Below, piece by piece: positions 25,476 to 33,421 of a stretch of DNA of 64,000 nt; the first letter of the stretch is position 1, and every line of letters starts with the position of its first letter. The stretch is taken from the NCBI RefSeq assembly GCF_005434965.1, contig NZ_SKCI01000004.1:124001-188000 (forward strand), given 5' to 3'. The position numbers and the translations under genes are program-made. The notes beneath the pieces were generated by a model that saw nothing but the letters and a program-made list of their open reading frames with translations, did no database searches and was not told the DNA's origin. This stretch comes from Marimonas lutisalis. GTDB taxonomy: Bacteria; Pseudomonadota; Alphaproteobacteria; Rhodobacterales; Rhodobacteraceae.

Positions 25476-27734
25476 ATGAGCAAGCTGCCCACCAAGGACG
25501 AGATCCTGCAATGGATCTCCGACAACCCGACCCAGACCTCGAAACGCGACATCTCCCGTGCCTTCGGCATCAAGGGGGCCGCCCGGATCGACCTCAAGCG
25601 CCTGCTGAAAGAGCTTGAGGACGAAGGCCACCTCGCCAAGCGCAAGAAAACCTACCGCGATCCCGACAAACTGCCCCCCGTCTCGGTGCTGCAGGTGGCC
25701 ACGCCCACCCCCGATGGCGACCTGACCGCGCGCCCTATGGAATGGCAGGGCGAGGGCGATGAGCCCCGCATCGTCATCATCCCGCGCGCGTCCGACCCGG
25801 CCCTTGGCGAAGGCGACCGCATCCTCGCCCGCCTGACCGAGATCAAGGGCGATTTCGCCTACGAGGCCCGGCTCATCCGCCGCATCGGCACCAACCCGCG
25901 CCGCGTGCTCGGCATCTTCCGCGCCACCCCTGAAGGCGGCCGCATCCTGCCAATCGACAAGGGTGACGGCAAGGAATGGCAGGTCGGCAAATCCGACATC
26001 GGCGGCGCGAAAGAGGGCGAACTGGTCGAGGCCGAGCAATCCGGCCCCAAGGGCCGCATGGGCCTGCCCCGCGCCCGCATCACCCAGCGCCTCGGCGACC
26101 CATCGGCGCCCCGCGCCGTTTCGCTCATCGCCATTCACCAGCACGGCATCCCGCATGACTTCCCCGACGAGGTGATTGCCGAAGCCGACGCCATGCACCC
26201 CGCGGGTCTCGATGAAAACCGCGAAGACCTGACCGAGCTGCCGCTCATCACCATCGACCCGGCCGATGCCCGCGACCACGATGATGCCTGCTGGGCGCAT
26301 GAAGACGACGATCCGAAGAATGAAGGCGGGCACGTGATCTGGGTCGCCATCGCTGACGTGGCTCACTATGTCCGCCCCGGCACCGCGCTCGATGCCGAGG
26401 CGCGCAAGCGCGGCAATTCCTCCTATTTCCCCGACCGGGTCGTGCCCATGCTGCCCGACCGGCTCTCGGGCGATCTCTGCAGCCTGCACGAAGGCGTCAA
26501 ACGCGCCTGCCTTGCCGTGCGCATCCAGATCGACGCCCATGGCGAAAAGCGGTCGCATTCCTTCCATCGCGGCCTGATGCGCTCCATCGCTTCACTCAAC
26601 TACCGCGAGGTGCAGGAGGCGCAGGATGGCAGCCCGAACGACAAATGCGCGCCCTTGATGGACGACGTGATCGCGCCGCTCTACGCCGCCTACGCCGCGC
26701 TCACCCAGGCCCGCGCCCGCCGCCAGCCACTCGATCTCGACCTGCCCGAGCGCAAGGTCGTGCTGACCGAGGAAGGCGAGGTCGAGTCGGTCAATTTCCT
26801 CGAACGGCTCGACGCCCACCGCCTGATCGAGGAATTCATGATCCTCGCCAATGTCGCCGCCGCCGAGGAGCTGATCGCGCGCCGCTCGCCGCTCCTTTTC
26901 CGCGTCCACGAAGAGCCCCCGCCCGAGAAACTCGAAAGCCTGCGCGACACCGCCGAGGCCGCCGGCCTGACGCTGGCCAAGGGGCAGGTGCTGAAAACCT
27001 CGCACCTCAACGCGCTCCTTGCCGCTGCCGAAGGCACGGATCATGACGAGCTCATCAACCTCTCGACCCTGCGCTCGATGACCCAGGCCTACTACAGCCC
27101 GTCGAATTTCGGCCATTTCGGCCTCGCGCTGCAGGCCTATGCGCATTTCACCTCGCCTATCCGCCGCTACTCCGATCTGGTCGTGCACCGCGCGCTCATC
27201 TCGGCGCACAAATGGGGTGATGATGGCCTGACGCCCGACGATATCCAGCGCCTCGAACCCACCGCTGCGCATATCAGCGAAACCGAACGCCGCTCGATGA
27301 TGGCCGAGCGCGACACCACCGACCGCTACCTCGCCGCCTTCCTGTCCGAGCGTGTGGGCAACGAGTTTAGTGGCCGCGTGTCGGGCATCGCCCGTTTCGG
27401 CGTCTTCGTCCGGCTCGATGAAACCGGGGCCGACGGGCTCATCCCGATGCGATCACTGGGCCATGAGTATTTCCGCTTCGACCGCGACGCCGGCACATTG
27501 ACTGGCGCGGACACGGGCACCGAAATCGGCCTCGGTGATCGCGTGACGGTGAAACTGATGGAGGCCGCCCCCGTCACCGGCGGCATCGCGCTCGAACTCG
27601 TCTCGCTCGAAGGCAAGGCCATGCGCCGCGCCCCGCGCGGTGGCTCCGGTGGCAAACCCAAGGGTCGCAAGCCTGCCCGGGCCAAGCGCAAGTCCGACAA
27701 GACCAAACGCAAGGTCACCCGACGACGGCGGTAG
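25476..27734 (+). CDS. rnr: Ribonuclease R
   Basis: RNase R is a processive 3'-5' exoribonuclease that degrades structured RNA and takes part in rRNA quality control. The 752-residue protein has an N-terminal winged-helix region (TSKRDISRAFGIKGAARIDL), cold-shock-like domains, the RNB catalytic domain starting TIDPADARDHDDACWA with its metal-binding Asp cluster, and AYAHFTSPIRRYSDLVVHR. An S1 domain follows (FSGRVSGIARFGVFVRLDETGADG), then a Lys/Arg-rich tail of about 35 residues. Start 25476 fits the family length. The TAG stop is embedded in a GTAGG palindrome. Confidence 0.96.
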   Translation: MSKLPTKDEILQWISDNPTQTSKRDISRAFGIKGAARIDLKRLLKELEDEGHLAKRKKTYRDPDKLPPVSVLQVATPTPDGDLTARPMEWQGEGDEPRIVIIPRASDPALGEGDRILARLTEIKGDFAYEARLIRRIGTNPRRVLGIFRATPEGGRILPIDKGDGKEWQVGKSDIGGAKEGELVEAEQSGPKGRMGLPRARITQRLGDPSAPRAVSLIAIHQHGIPHDFPDEVIAEADAMHPAGLDENREDLTELPLITIDPADARDHDDACWAHEDDDPKNEGGHVIWVAIADVAHYVRPGTALDAEARKRGNSSYFPDRVVPMLPDRLSGDLCSLHEGVKRACLAVRIQIDAHGEKRSHSFHRGLMRSIASLNYREVQEAQDGSPNDKCAPLMDDVIAPLYAAYAALTQARARRQPLDLDLPERKVVLTEEGEVESVNFLERLDAHRLIEEFMILANVAAAEELIARRSPLLFRVHEEPPPEKLESLRDTAEAAGLTLAKGQVLKTSHLNALLAAAEGTDHDELINLSTLRSMTQAYYSPSNFGHFGLALQAYAHFTSPIRRYSDLVVHRALISAHKWGDDGLTPDDIQRLEPTAAHISETERRSMMAERDTTDRYLAAFLSERVGNEFSGRVSGIARFGVFVRLDETGADGLIPMRSLGHEYFRFDRDAGTLTGADTGTEIGLGDRVTVKLMEAAPVTGGIALELVSLEGKAMRRAPRGGSGGKPKGRKPARAKRKSDKTKRKVTRRRR

Positions 27735-27752
27735 GCCGGGCGTCCGCCCGGC
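27735..27752. repeat. GTAGG-type palindrome, copy 3
   Basis: GCCGGGC/GCCCGGC stem with GTCC loop, starting at the rnr stop codon, whose TAG is the TAG of GTAGG. Compare 4804-4821 and 12539-12558. It may act as a weak terminator for rnr. Confidence 0.65.
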
Positions 27753-27842
27753 ACCCCCTTGCCGACGCATCGCAACCGCCTTTCCCCGTGCCGGTTTTGC
27801 CCGTAACATCGGGCAGAACCCACAACCGGGGCAAACAGGCAC

Positions 27843-29090
27843 ATGCGTATCCGTTATCTTGTTGCATCTCTCGCGTTTCTTGCCTTTCCCGCGCTGGCCG
27901 AGGCACCTGTGCAATCGCTCCGCCCCCCACAAATCTCGCCCAATCCCGTGATCTCGACCAAGAACGCCGCCTTCCAGCGCTGGATCGCCGATTTCCGCGG
28001 CCGCGCTATGTCGGCCGGCATCCCCGCAACCGTGCTCGACAGCGCACTGGCAGGGCTGAAATACAACGTCGACGTTATCCAGAAGGATCGCACCCAGAAC
28101 GAGTTCACCAAGACCGTCTGGGTCTACCTCGACAGCGCCGCCTCCGATGCCCGCATCACCGCCGGCAAGAAGGCGCTGCGCAAACACGCCGCCCTTCTTG
28201 ACCGGATCGAGGCCCGCTACGGAGTTGAAAAGGACATCGTCGCCGCGATCTGGGGCCTCGAATCCGCTTATGGCAGCTTCCGCGGCTCCATCCCCACGAT
28301 CGAGGCATTGGCCACGCTCGCCTTCGACGGCCGCCGCGGCGAATTCTTCGAGGCCCAGCTGCTCGACGCGCTGATAATCCTCGCCAACGGCGACACCACA
28401 CCGCGCAACATGCGCGGCAGCTGGGCCGGTGCCATGGGCCATACCCAGTTCATGCCGTCCAGTTTCCACGCCCATGCTCAGGATTTCACCGGCGACGGCC
28501 GGCGTGACATCTGGGGCGATGACCCGTCCGACGCGCTGGCCTCCGCCGCCGCCTATCTCAAGGCCAATGGCTGGCAGACCGGCCTGCCCTGGGGGGTCGA
28601 GGTGAAACTGCCCGACGGCTTCAACTACATGCTCGCCCGCCGCGACCTGACCAAACTGCCCTCCGAATGGGCGCGGCTGGGCGTCACCGACATGGCCGGA
28701 ACCCCCGTACCCGATCACGGCCCCGCCTCGGTGCTGCTGCCCGGCGGGCACCAGGGCGCCGCCTTCCTGATCTTCGCGAATTTCGACGTGATCGAAACCT
28801 ACAACACGGCCGATGCCTACGTGATCGGCGTCGGCCACCTCGCCGATCGGATCGGCGGCGGCCCGGCGATCCGGGGCGGCTGGCCACGCGGCGACCGCGC
28901 CCTTACCCTGCCCGAGAGACAGGACCTGCAACGTCGCCTGCGGACCGCGGGCTTCGATCCCGAAAAGATCGATGGCAAGATCGGCCCGCTCACCATCAAC
29001 GCCGTGCGCGCCTACCAGAAGGCGCGCGGGCTTGTCCCCGATGGCTATCCCTCGCCCGGTTTTCTCACCTTCCTGCGCCGCAACGGCTGA
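27843..29090 (+). CDS. Lytic murein transglycosylase (MltB-like, GH103) with peptidoglycan-binding domain
   Basis: A 415-residue exported enzyme that cleaves peptidoglycan glycan strands with formation of 1,6-anhydromuramic acid. Signal peptide at residues 1-19 (FLAFPALAEA). The catalytic domain shows IAAIWGLESAYG-type sequence near residues 135-145 with the catalytic Glu, GSWAGAMGHTQFMPSSF, and DGRRDIWGDDPSDALASAA. From about residue 350 a C-terminal peptidoglycan-binding-1 domain reads LQRRLRTAGFDPEKIDGKIG and NAVRAYQKARGLVPDGYPS. No lipobox, so it is soluble or loosely associated in the periplasm. Confidence 0.92.
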   Translation: MRIRYLVASLAFLAFPALAEAPVQSLRPPQISPNPVISTKNAAFQRWIADFRGRAMSAGIPATVLDSALAGLKYNVDVIQKDRTQNEFTKTVWVYLDSAASDARITAGKKALRKHAALLDRIEARYGVEKDIVAAIWGLESAYGSFRGSIPTIEALATLAFDGRRGEFFEAQLLDALIILANGDTTPRNMRGSWAGAMGHTQFMPSSFHAHAQDFTGDGRRDIWGDDPSDALASAAAYLKANGWQTGLPWGVEVKLPDGFNYMLARRDLTKLPSEWARLGVTDMAGTPVPDHGPASVLLPGGHQGAAFLIFANFDVIETYNTADAYVIGVGHLADRIGGGPAIRGGWPRGDRALTLPERQDLQRRLRTAGFDPEKIDGKIGPLTINAVRAYQKARGLVPDGYPSPGFLTFLRRNG

Positions 29091-29164
29091 GCCTGCAAAG
29101 CACCGCAGACAGCGTGGCCCGCCTGCGAACCATCCGTCCCCGGTCAGAAGATCCTGCAATTCCC

Positions 29165-29287
29165 CGCTCTTTCTTGGCGAAAATACTCAATTGCCCAGCC
29201 TCTCCTCTGGCGCGCCGCCGGCGGTCAATGCGCTTGTCGCCCGCAGGTGTGGGGTGGGTGGGCGGGAACGCCTGCGGGCGGCAAGCG
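29165..29287 (-). repeat. Hairpin with G-quadruplex-forming loop plus GAGTATTTT repeat, copy d
   Basis: Arms 29231-29247 and 29271-29287 pair over 17 bp with one wobble. The plus-strand loop includes GGGGTGGGTGGGCGGG (29251-29266), four G runs with single-base loops, a textbook G-quadruplex motif. On the minus strand the hairpin follows the lipoprotein stop and precedes TTGAGTATTTTCGCCAAGAA, so it is a likely terminator of that gene and, read the other way, of the transglycosylase gene. Confidence 0.7.
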
Positions 29288-29292
29288 TGGTC

Positions 29293-29706
29293 TCAATAGG
29301 CGCGCGGCGTGCAGGTCATCTCGCTGATGCTCTCGCCCAGGCCGCGGTTCACGTAGGCATCCGCGATATCGCAGTCATAGACGATCCGGCCGGGCATCAC
29401 CTCCATCGCCCGATCCTCCCTGCCGCAACTCAGCCTGGCAAAGAACTGCGCCTGGTCGCCATCCAGCCGGCGCACGGTGCAACCCGACACCTTCTCGATC
29501 GCCGCCACCGCGCGTGGCGCCACCGCCTCGGGGCGCGGCGCCCATTCCGCGTTCAGGCGGATTGCCTCCGCCTCGCGGCCCTTCACCCGGATGTCAAAGG
29601 CGCTCTGGCCCACGCTGATCCGCACCGGGGCGATCCCGGCAAAGCGGGGGTGCGGCGTGTTGCAGGCGGCCAGCCACACGCAAGCCAACAGGATCAAATG
29701 TCTCAT
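29293..29706 (-). CDS. Small lipoprotein of unknown function
   Basis: A 137-residue product with a lipoprotein signal: a basic start, hydrophobic core and lipobox LAAC with Cys15. The mature domain (IRVKGREAEAIRLNAEWAP, AAIEKVSGCTVRRLDGDQAQF, RIVYDCDIADAYV) has four further Cys that could form two disulfides. No known domain recognised. It is likely attached to a membrane leaflet facing the periplasm. A hairpin/GAGTATTTT element follows its stop. A possible CtrA-type box lies 25 bases upstream of its start. Confidence 0.7.
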   Translation of the reverse strand: MRHLILLACVWLAACNTPHPRFAGIAPVRISVGQSAFDIRVKGREAEAIRLNAEWAPRPEAVAPRAVAAIEKVSGCTVRRLDGDQAQFFARLSCGREDRAMEVMPGRIVYDCDIADAYVNRGLGESISEMTCTPRAY

Positions 29707-29730
29707 CCCGCCAGCGTCGCGCGATCACGG

Positions 29731-29745
29731 TTAAGAAAGCGTTAA
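29731..29745. promoter_or_regulatory. Candidate CtrA-type binding site
   Basis: TTAA, seven bases, TTAA: the full-length consensus spacing for the alphaproteobacterial cell-cycle regulator CtrA. It lies in the divergent region between the lipoprotein gene and the TsoY-like gene. A single site by pattern only; binding is not demonstrated. Confidence 0.4.
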
Positions 29746-29863
29746 ACAGGCCGCGACATTTCGTCAGTTTCAGATGCAACTTTTCTCTTTCATATTCCAT
29801 TTATCGCATGTTATTTATATTCGGAAGTTGCTATATGAGATTCGAATCCGAAAGGACCCTGTG

Positions 29864-31078
29864 ATGGCCACCGATGTAAAACGTCCCGCCGACAGCTATG
29901 CGCCGCTCTATTTCCTCGCCTCGCTGGGTGCGGGCGGCCTCAGCGTGACCTTCTTCATGTTCCTCTTTTTCTGGGTGCCCCATCCCGGCCAGCCCGTCCC
30001 GATCTTCGAGGACGTGATGGCGGCCTTCTCCAAAGGGGTCCTGCCGCAACAGATCGCCATCGCGATCGCCTGGATCGGTATCGCCGTCTTTGCCTTTCTG
30101 AACCTGAAATACCTGGCCTGGAACCTTTCCGCGCTCTCGGCGTTCAAAAAAACCGAGGCCTACGAAAAACTGCGCAATTCCAACGCCGAAACCACGCTTC
30201 TGGCCGGGCCGCTGGCCGCGGCGATGACGATCAACGCAATGTTCATCGTCGGCCTCACCTTCGTGCCGCAGCTCTGGACGATCGTCGAATATCTCTTCCC
30301 GCTGGCCATGGTCGCCTTCGGCCTAGTCGGTTTCTGGGCGCTCAAGATCATCGGCGATTTTCTCGGTCGCGTGCTGTCGCAGGGCGGCATCTTCGACGTC
30401 ACCGCCCATAACAGCTTTGCCCAGCTGCTGCCTGCCTTCGCCCTGTCGATGGTCGGCGTGGGCTTTGCCGCCCCCGCCGCGATGAGCACTAATACCGTCA
30501 CCGTCGGCGCTGCTCTGGTGATCTCCACCTTCTTCGCCGTGGCCGCCCTCATCTACACCGTCGTCGCCGCGATCACCGCATTCTCGTCGATGCTGCATTA
30601 CGGCACGCATAAAGAGGCCGGCCCGACCCTGATGGTGATCGTGCCCATCGTCACCATCCTGTCAATCCTCTTCCTGCGTCAGAGCCACGGGCTGCACACC
30701 ACCTTCGAAGTGCACGGCTCGGCCGGCGAAACCATGGTGTTCCTCGCCCAGATGATCGCGGTGCAGGTGGTCTTCCTGCTGCTTGGCCTCACCGTGCTGC
30801 GCCGCCAGGGCTATTTCACCGATTTCGTGATCGGCCCGAAAACCTCGCCCGGCTCCTACGCGCTGGTCTGCCCCGGCGTGGCCTTTGCGGTGCTGATGCA
30901 GTTCTTCATCAACAAAGGCCTCGTTGGCGCCGGCGTGCTCACCAAGTTCAGCACAGGCTACTGGGCGCTGACCGCAATCGCACTGGCCAGCCAGGCCCTG
31001 ATGATCGTCCTCGTGATCCGCCTGAACCGCCAGCATTTCGGCAAACCCGCCGCGCCCGCCGCGGTGCCCGCAGAATAA
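29864..31078 (+). CDS. Multi-pass membrane protein, TsoY-like
   Basis: A 404-residue protein with about ten hydrophobic segments. Start 29864 follows AAAGGA at 29851-29856; in-frame codons upstream would add an implausible hydrophobic tail. The N-terminal segment YAPLYFLASLGAGGLSVTFF and the C-terminal part with YALVCPGVAFAVLMQFF match my memory of a family annotated as TsoY (seleno)proteins, where some members have selenocysteine; here the position that could correspond is the Cys of VCPGV. The function of this family is not known to me. It precedes cobO and the SBP56 operon, which may be coincidental or selenium- or sulfur-related. Region 29764-29850 is unusually AT-rich. Confidence 0.6.
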   Translation: MATDVKRPADSYAPLYFLASLGAGGLSVTFFMFLFFWVPHPGQPVPIFEDVMAAFSKGVLPQQIAIAIAWIGIAVFAFLNLKYLAWNLSALSAFKKTEAYEKLRNSNAETTLLAGPLAAAMTINAMFIVGLTFVPQLWTIVEYLFPLAMVAFGLVGFWALKIIGDFLGRVLSQGGIFDVTAHNSFAQLLPAFALSMVGVGFAAPAAMSTNTVTVGAALVISTFFAVAALIYTVVAAITAFSSMLHYGTHKEAGPTLMVIVPIVTILSILFLRQSHGLHTTFEVHGSAGETMVFLAQMIAVQVVFLLLGLTVLRRQGYFTDFVIGPKTSPGSYALVCPGVAFAVLMQFFINKGLVGAGVLTKFSTGYWALTAIALASQALMIVLVIRLNRQHFGKPAAPAAVPAE

Positions 31079-31096
31079 CCACCACTCACCACCCCC

Positions 31097-31165
31097 CCGG
31101 GCCGCGACCTCCCTTGCGGCCCGGCACTCGGGCGGGCAGCCCTTTCCTCCTTGAGCTGCCCGCCC
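31097..31165. terminator. Two tandem perfect hairpins downstream of the TsoY-like gene
   Basis: Stem 1: 9 bp (31097-31105 with 31116-31124, 10-base loop). Stem 2: 11 bp (31130-31140 with 31155-31165, 14-base loop). They lie in the 167-bp gap between the TsoY-like gene and cobO. No run of T directly follows, but tandem stable stems at a transcription-unit end suggest termination or transcript protection. Confidence 0.55.
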
Positions 31166-31245
31166 CTATTTCCCACCTCCCCGAAATCGCCCTTGCGCCC
31201 GCGCCCCCACTTGCCCACATTCAGGTCAGGGCAAGGGAGACGCGC

Positions 31246-31854
31246 ATGACCACCGACAGCGAACGCCACGCGCAGAAGATGGCCAAGAAGAAGGCCGCGC
31301 GCGACAAGATCATGGCCACCAAAACCGACGAGAAGGGCCTGATCATCGTCCATACCGGCAAGGGCAAAGGCAAAAGCTCGGCTGCCTTCGGCATGATCTT
31401 CCGCTGCATCGCCCATGACATGCCCTGCGCCGTGGTGCAGTTCATCAAGGGCGGGATGAGCACCGGCGAACGCGACCTGATCACCCGGCATTTTTCCGAC
31501 AAATGCGCCTTCCACACCATGGGCGAAGGCTTCACCTGGGAAACCCAGGACCGCGACCGCGATGTCGAAATGGCCCGCGCCGCTTGGGAAAAGTCGAAAG
31601 AGCTGATCCGCGACCCGAAAAACCGCATGGTGCTGCTCGACGAAATCAACATCGCGCTGCGCTACGATTACATCCCGATCGACGAGGTGGTCGATTTCCT
31701 CGTCAATGAAAAGCCCGAGATGACCCATGTCGTCCTCACCGGCCGCAACGCCAAGGACGAACTGATCGAGGTCGCCGACCTGGTGACCGAGATGGAGTTG
31801 GTCAAGCACCCGTTCCGCTCGGGCATCAAGGCGCAGATCGGCGTGGAATTCTGA
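31246..31854 (+). CDS. cobO: Cob(I)yrinic acid a,c-diamide adenosyltransferase
   Basis: CobO (BtuR/CobA type) transfers the adenosyl group of ATP to the cobalt of corrinoids, forming the adenosylcobalamin upper ligand. The 202-residue protein has the modified P-loop VHTGKGKGKSSAAFGM near residues 34-49, VVQFIKGGMSTGERDL and LLDEINIALRYDYI, with the Asp-Glu pair in the nucleotide-binding core. ATG 31246 has AAGGGA upstream. The cobalt import operon at 12.6-16 kb serves the same pathway but is separately regulated. No cobalamin riboswitch is seen here. Confidence 0.94.
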   Translation: MTTDSERHAQKMAKKKAARDKIMATKTDEKGLIIVHTGKGKGKSSAAFGMIFRCIAHDMPCAVVQFIKGGMSTGERDLITRHFSDKCAFHTMGEGFTWETQDRDRDVEMARAAWEKSKELIRDPKNRMVLLDEINIALRYDYIPIDEVVDFLVNEKPEMTHVVLTGRNAKDELIEVADLVTEMELVKHPFRSGIKAQIGVEF

Positions 31855-31928
31855 AAAACTTCAGGGCCTTACCGCCAGAACGGCCAAGCGGCGAACCGCC
31901 GCTGCTGGTGTTCTGCGAGAGAATCAAT

Positions 31929-31956
31929 TGTCCGACATTTGATTCTGTGCGACATT
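31929..31956 (+). promoter_or_regulatory. Tandem direct repeat upstream of the SBP56 gene
   Basis: TGTCCGACATT at 31929-31939 and TGTGCGACATT at 31946-31956 match at 10 of 11 bases with a 17-base period. They lie about 60 bases before the SBP56 ribosome site and could be a regulator site or promoter elements. Confidence 0.4.
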
Positions 31957-32017
31957 CCGCCACAGGCGCATTCACGTATTTCGTCACTTCGCGCGTCTTC
32001 AAGGGAGGAATTTCATC

Positions 32018-33418
32018 ATGAATCTACGACCGGACCCCACATTTCACGCCACCCCGAAACTGGCGATGGAGGCCCCGGCGGAAACGCTGGCCTTCACCCT
32101 GATGCTCAGCCCCGACGGCAGCCAGCCCGACGGGCTCGCCGTGGTCGATGTCGACCCCAAGTCCAAGACCTACGGCCAGATCGTGCACCAGGTGATCATG
32201 CCCAACACAGGTGATGAGTTTCATCATTTCGGCTGGAACGCCTGCTCCTCGGCGCTCTCGCCGCTCACCGGGCACGCGTTCCTTGAACGCCGCTACCTGA
32301 TTATCCCAGGTATCCGGTCCTCGCGGATCTACGTGATCGACGTCAAGGAACCGCTCAAGGCCAAGATCCACAAGATCATCGAACCCGAAGAAGTGTTCGC
32401 CAAGACCGGCTATTCGCGCCCGCACACCATCCATTGCGGCCCCGAAGGCATCTATGTCTCGACCCTGGGCGGCGGCGGCGCAGACGGCACCGACGGACCG
32501 CCGGGCATCTTCATCATGGATTGTGAAACCTTCGAGATCCTAGGCCGCTATGAAATGGATCGCGGCCAACAGGACAAGCACTACGATTTCTGGTGGAACC
32601 TGCCGCGCGACTACATGGTCAGCTCGGAATGGGGCCTGCCGCCGCAATTCGAAAACGGCATCGTCCCCGAGGACCTGCTGTCGAACAAGTACGGCCACAA
32701 GATCCATTTCTGGAACCTGCGCGAGCGCCGCAACGTGCAGACCATCGACCTGGGCGAAAACCACCAGATGGCACTGGAAATCCGCCCCGCCCATGACCCG
32801 TCCAAGGATTACGGCTTCTGCGGCGTGGTGGTCGACACCACCAACCTGCAGGGCGCGATCTTCACCTGGTGGCAGAAGGACGACGGCACCTTCGAGGCGA
32901 AAAAGACCCTCACCATCGACCCGCGCCCGGAAAAGCCCGAGAACCTGCCGCCGCTGCTGCAGGGGTTCGAGGCGGTGCCGCCGCTGGTCACCGATATCGA
33001 CCTCAGCCTCGACGACAAATATCTCTACGTCGCCTGCTGGGGCATGGGCGAGATGCATCAATACGACGTGTCGGACCCGATGAACCCGAAACTGGCCGGC
33101 AAGGTCGAAATCGGCGGCATCGCCCGCGGCGCCAAACACCCCAACGGCAAGGATTTCGCCTATGGGCCGCAGATGGTGGAAATCAGCCGCGACGGCAAAC
33201 GCGTCTACTGGACCAACTCGCTCTACTCCACCTGGGATGACCAGTTCTATCCCGGTGACGACGGCGGCCAGATGGTGATGGCCAACGTCGGCGAAAACGG
33301 CGGGCTTGAGCTCGACAAGGACTTCTACATCGAGTTCCCCAAGGGCTATCGCAGCCACCAGATCCGCCTCGAAGGCGGAGACTGTTCGACCGACAGCTTC
33401 TGCTACCCCTCCGTCTGA
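32018..33418 (+). CDS. Selenium-binding protein SBP56 / methanethiol oxidase homologue
   Basis: A 466-residue SBP56-family beta-propeller. Bacterial members such as MtoX are copper-dependent methanethiol oxidases, giving formaldehyde, H2O2 and sulfide. Visible family blocks: AVVDVDPKSKTYGQIVHQV, FHHFGWNACSSALSP, SSRIYVIDVKEP, SRPHTIHCGPEGIYVS, FAYGPQMVEISRDGKRVYWT and the C-terminal LEGGDCSTDSFC. Several His that could hold copper are present. There is no signal peptide, so the enzyme should be cytoplasmic. AAGGGAGG precedes ATG 32018. The next gene begins three bases after the stop, making an operon with a membrane protein and two Lin0512 proteins. Substrate is inferred from the family. Confidence 0.88.
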   Translation: MNLRPDPTFHATPKLAMEAPAETLAFTLMLSPDGSQPDGLAVVDVDPKSKTYGQIVHQVIMPNTGDEFHHFGWNACSSALSPLTGHAFLERRYLIIPGIRSSRIYVIDVKEPLKAKIHKIIEPEEVFAKTGYSRPHTIHCGPEGIYVSTLGGGGADGTDGPPGIFIMDCETFEILGRYEMDRGQQDKHYDFWWNLPRDYMVSSEWGLPPQFENGIVPEDLLSNKYGHKIHFWNLRERRNVQTIDLGENHQMALEIRPAHDPSKDYGFCGVVVDTTNLQGAIFTWWQKDDGTFEAKKTLTIDPRPEKPENLPPLLQGFEAVPPLVTDIDLSLDDKYLYVACWGMGEMHQYDVSDPMNPKLAGKVEIGGIARGAKHPNGKDFAYGPQMVEISRDGKRVYWTNSLYSTWDDQFYPGDDGGQMVMANVGENGGLELDKDFYIEFPKGYRSHQIRLEGGDCSTDSFCYPSV

Positions 33419-33421
33419 GCC

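Noticed and set aside
31855-32017. Second cobalamin riboswitch near cobO
   Set aside because: No B12 box or the other conserved aptamer blocks are present on either strand around cobO.
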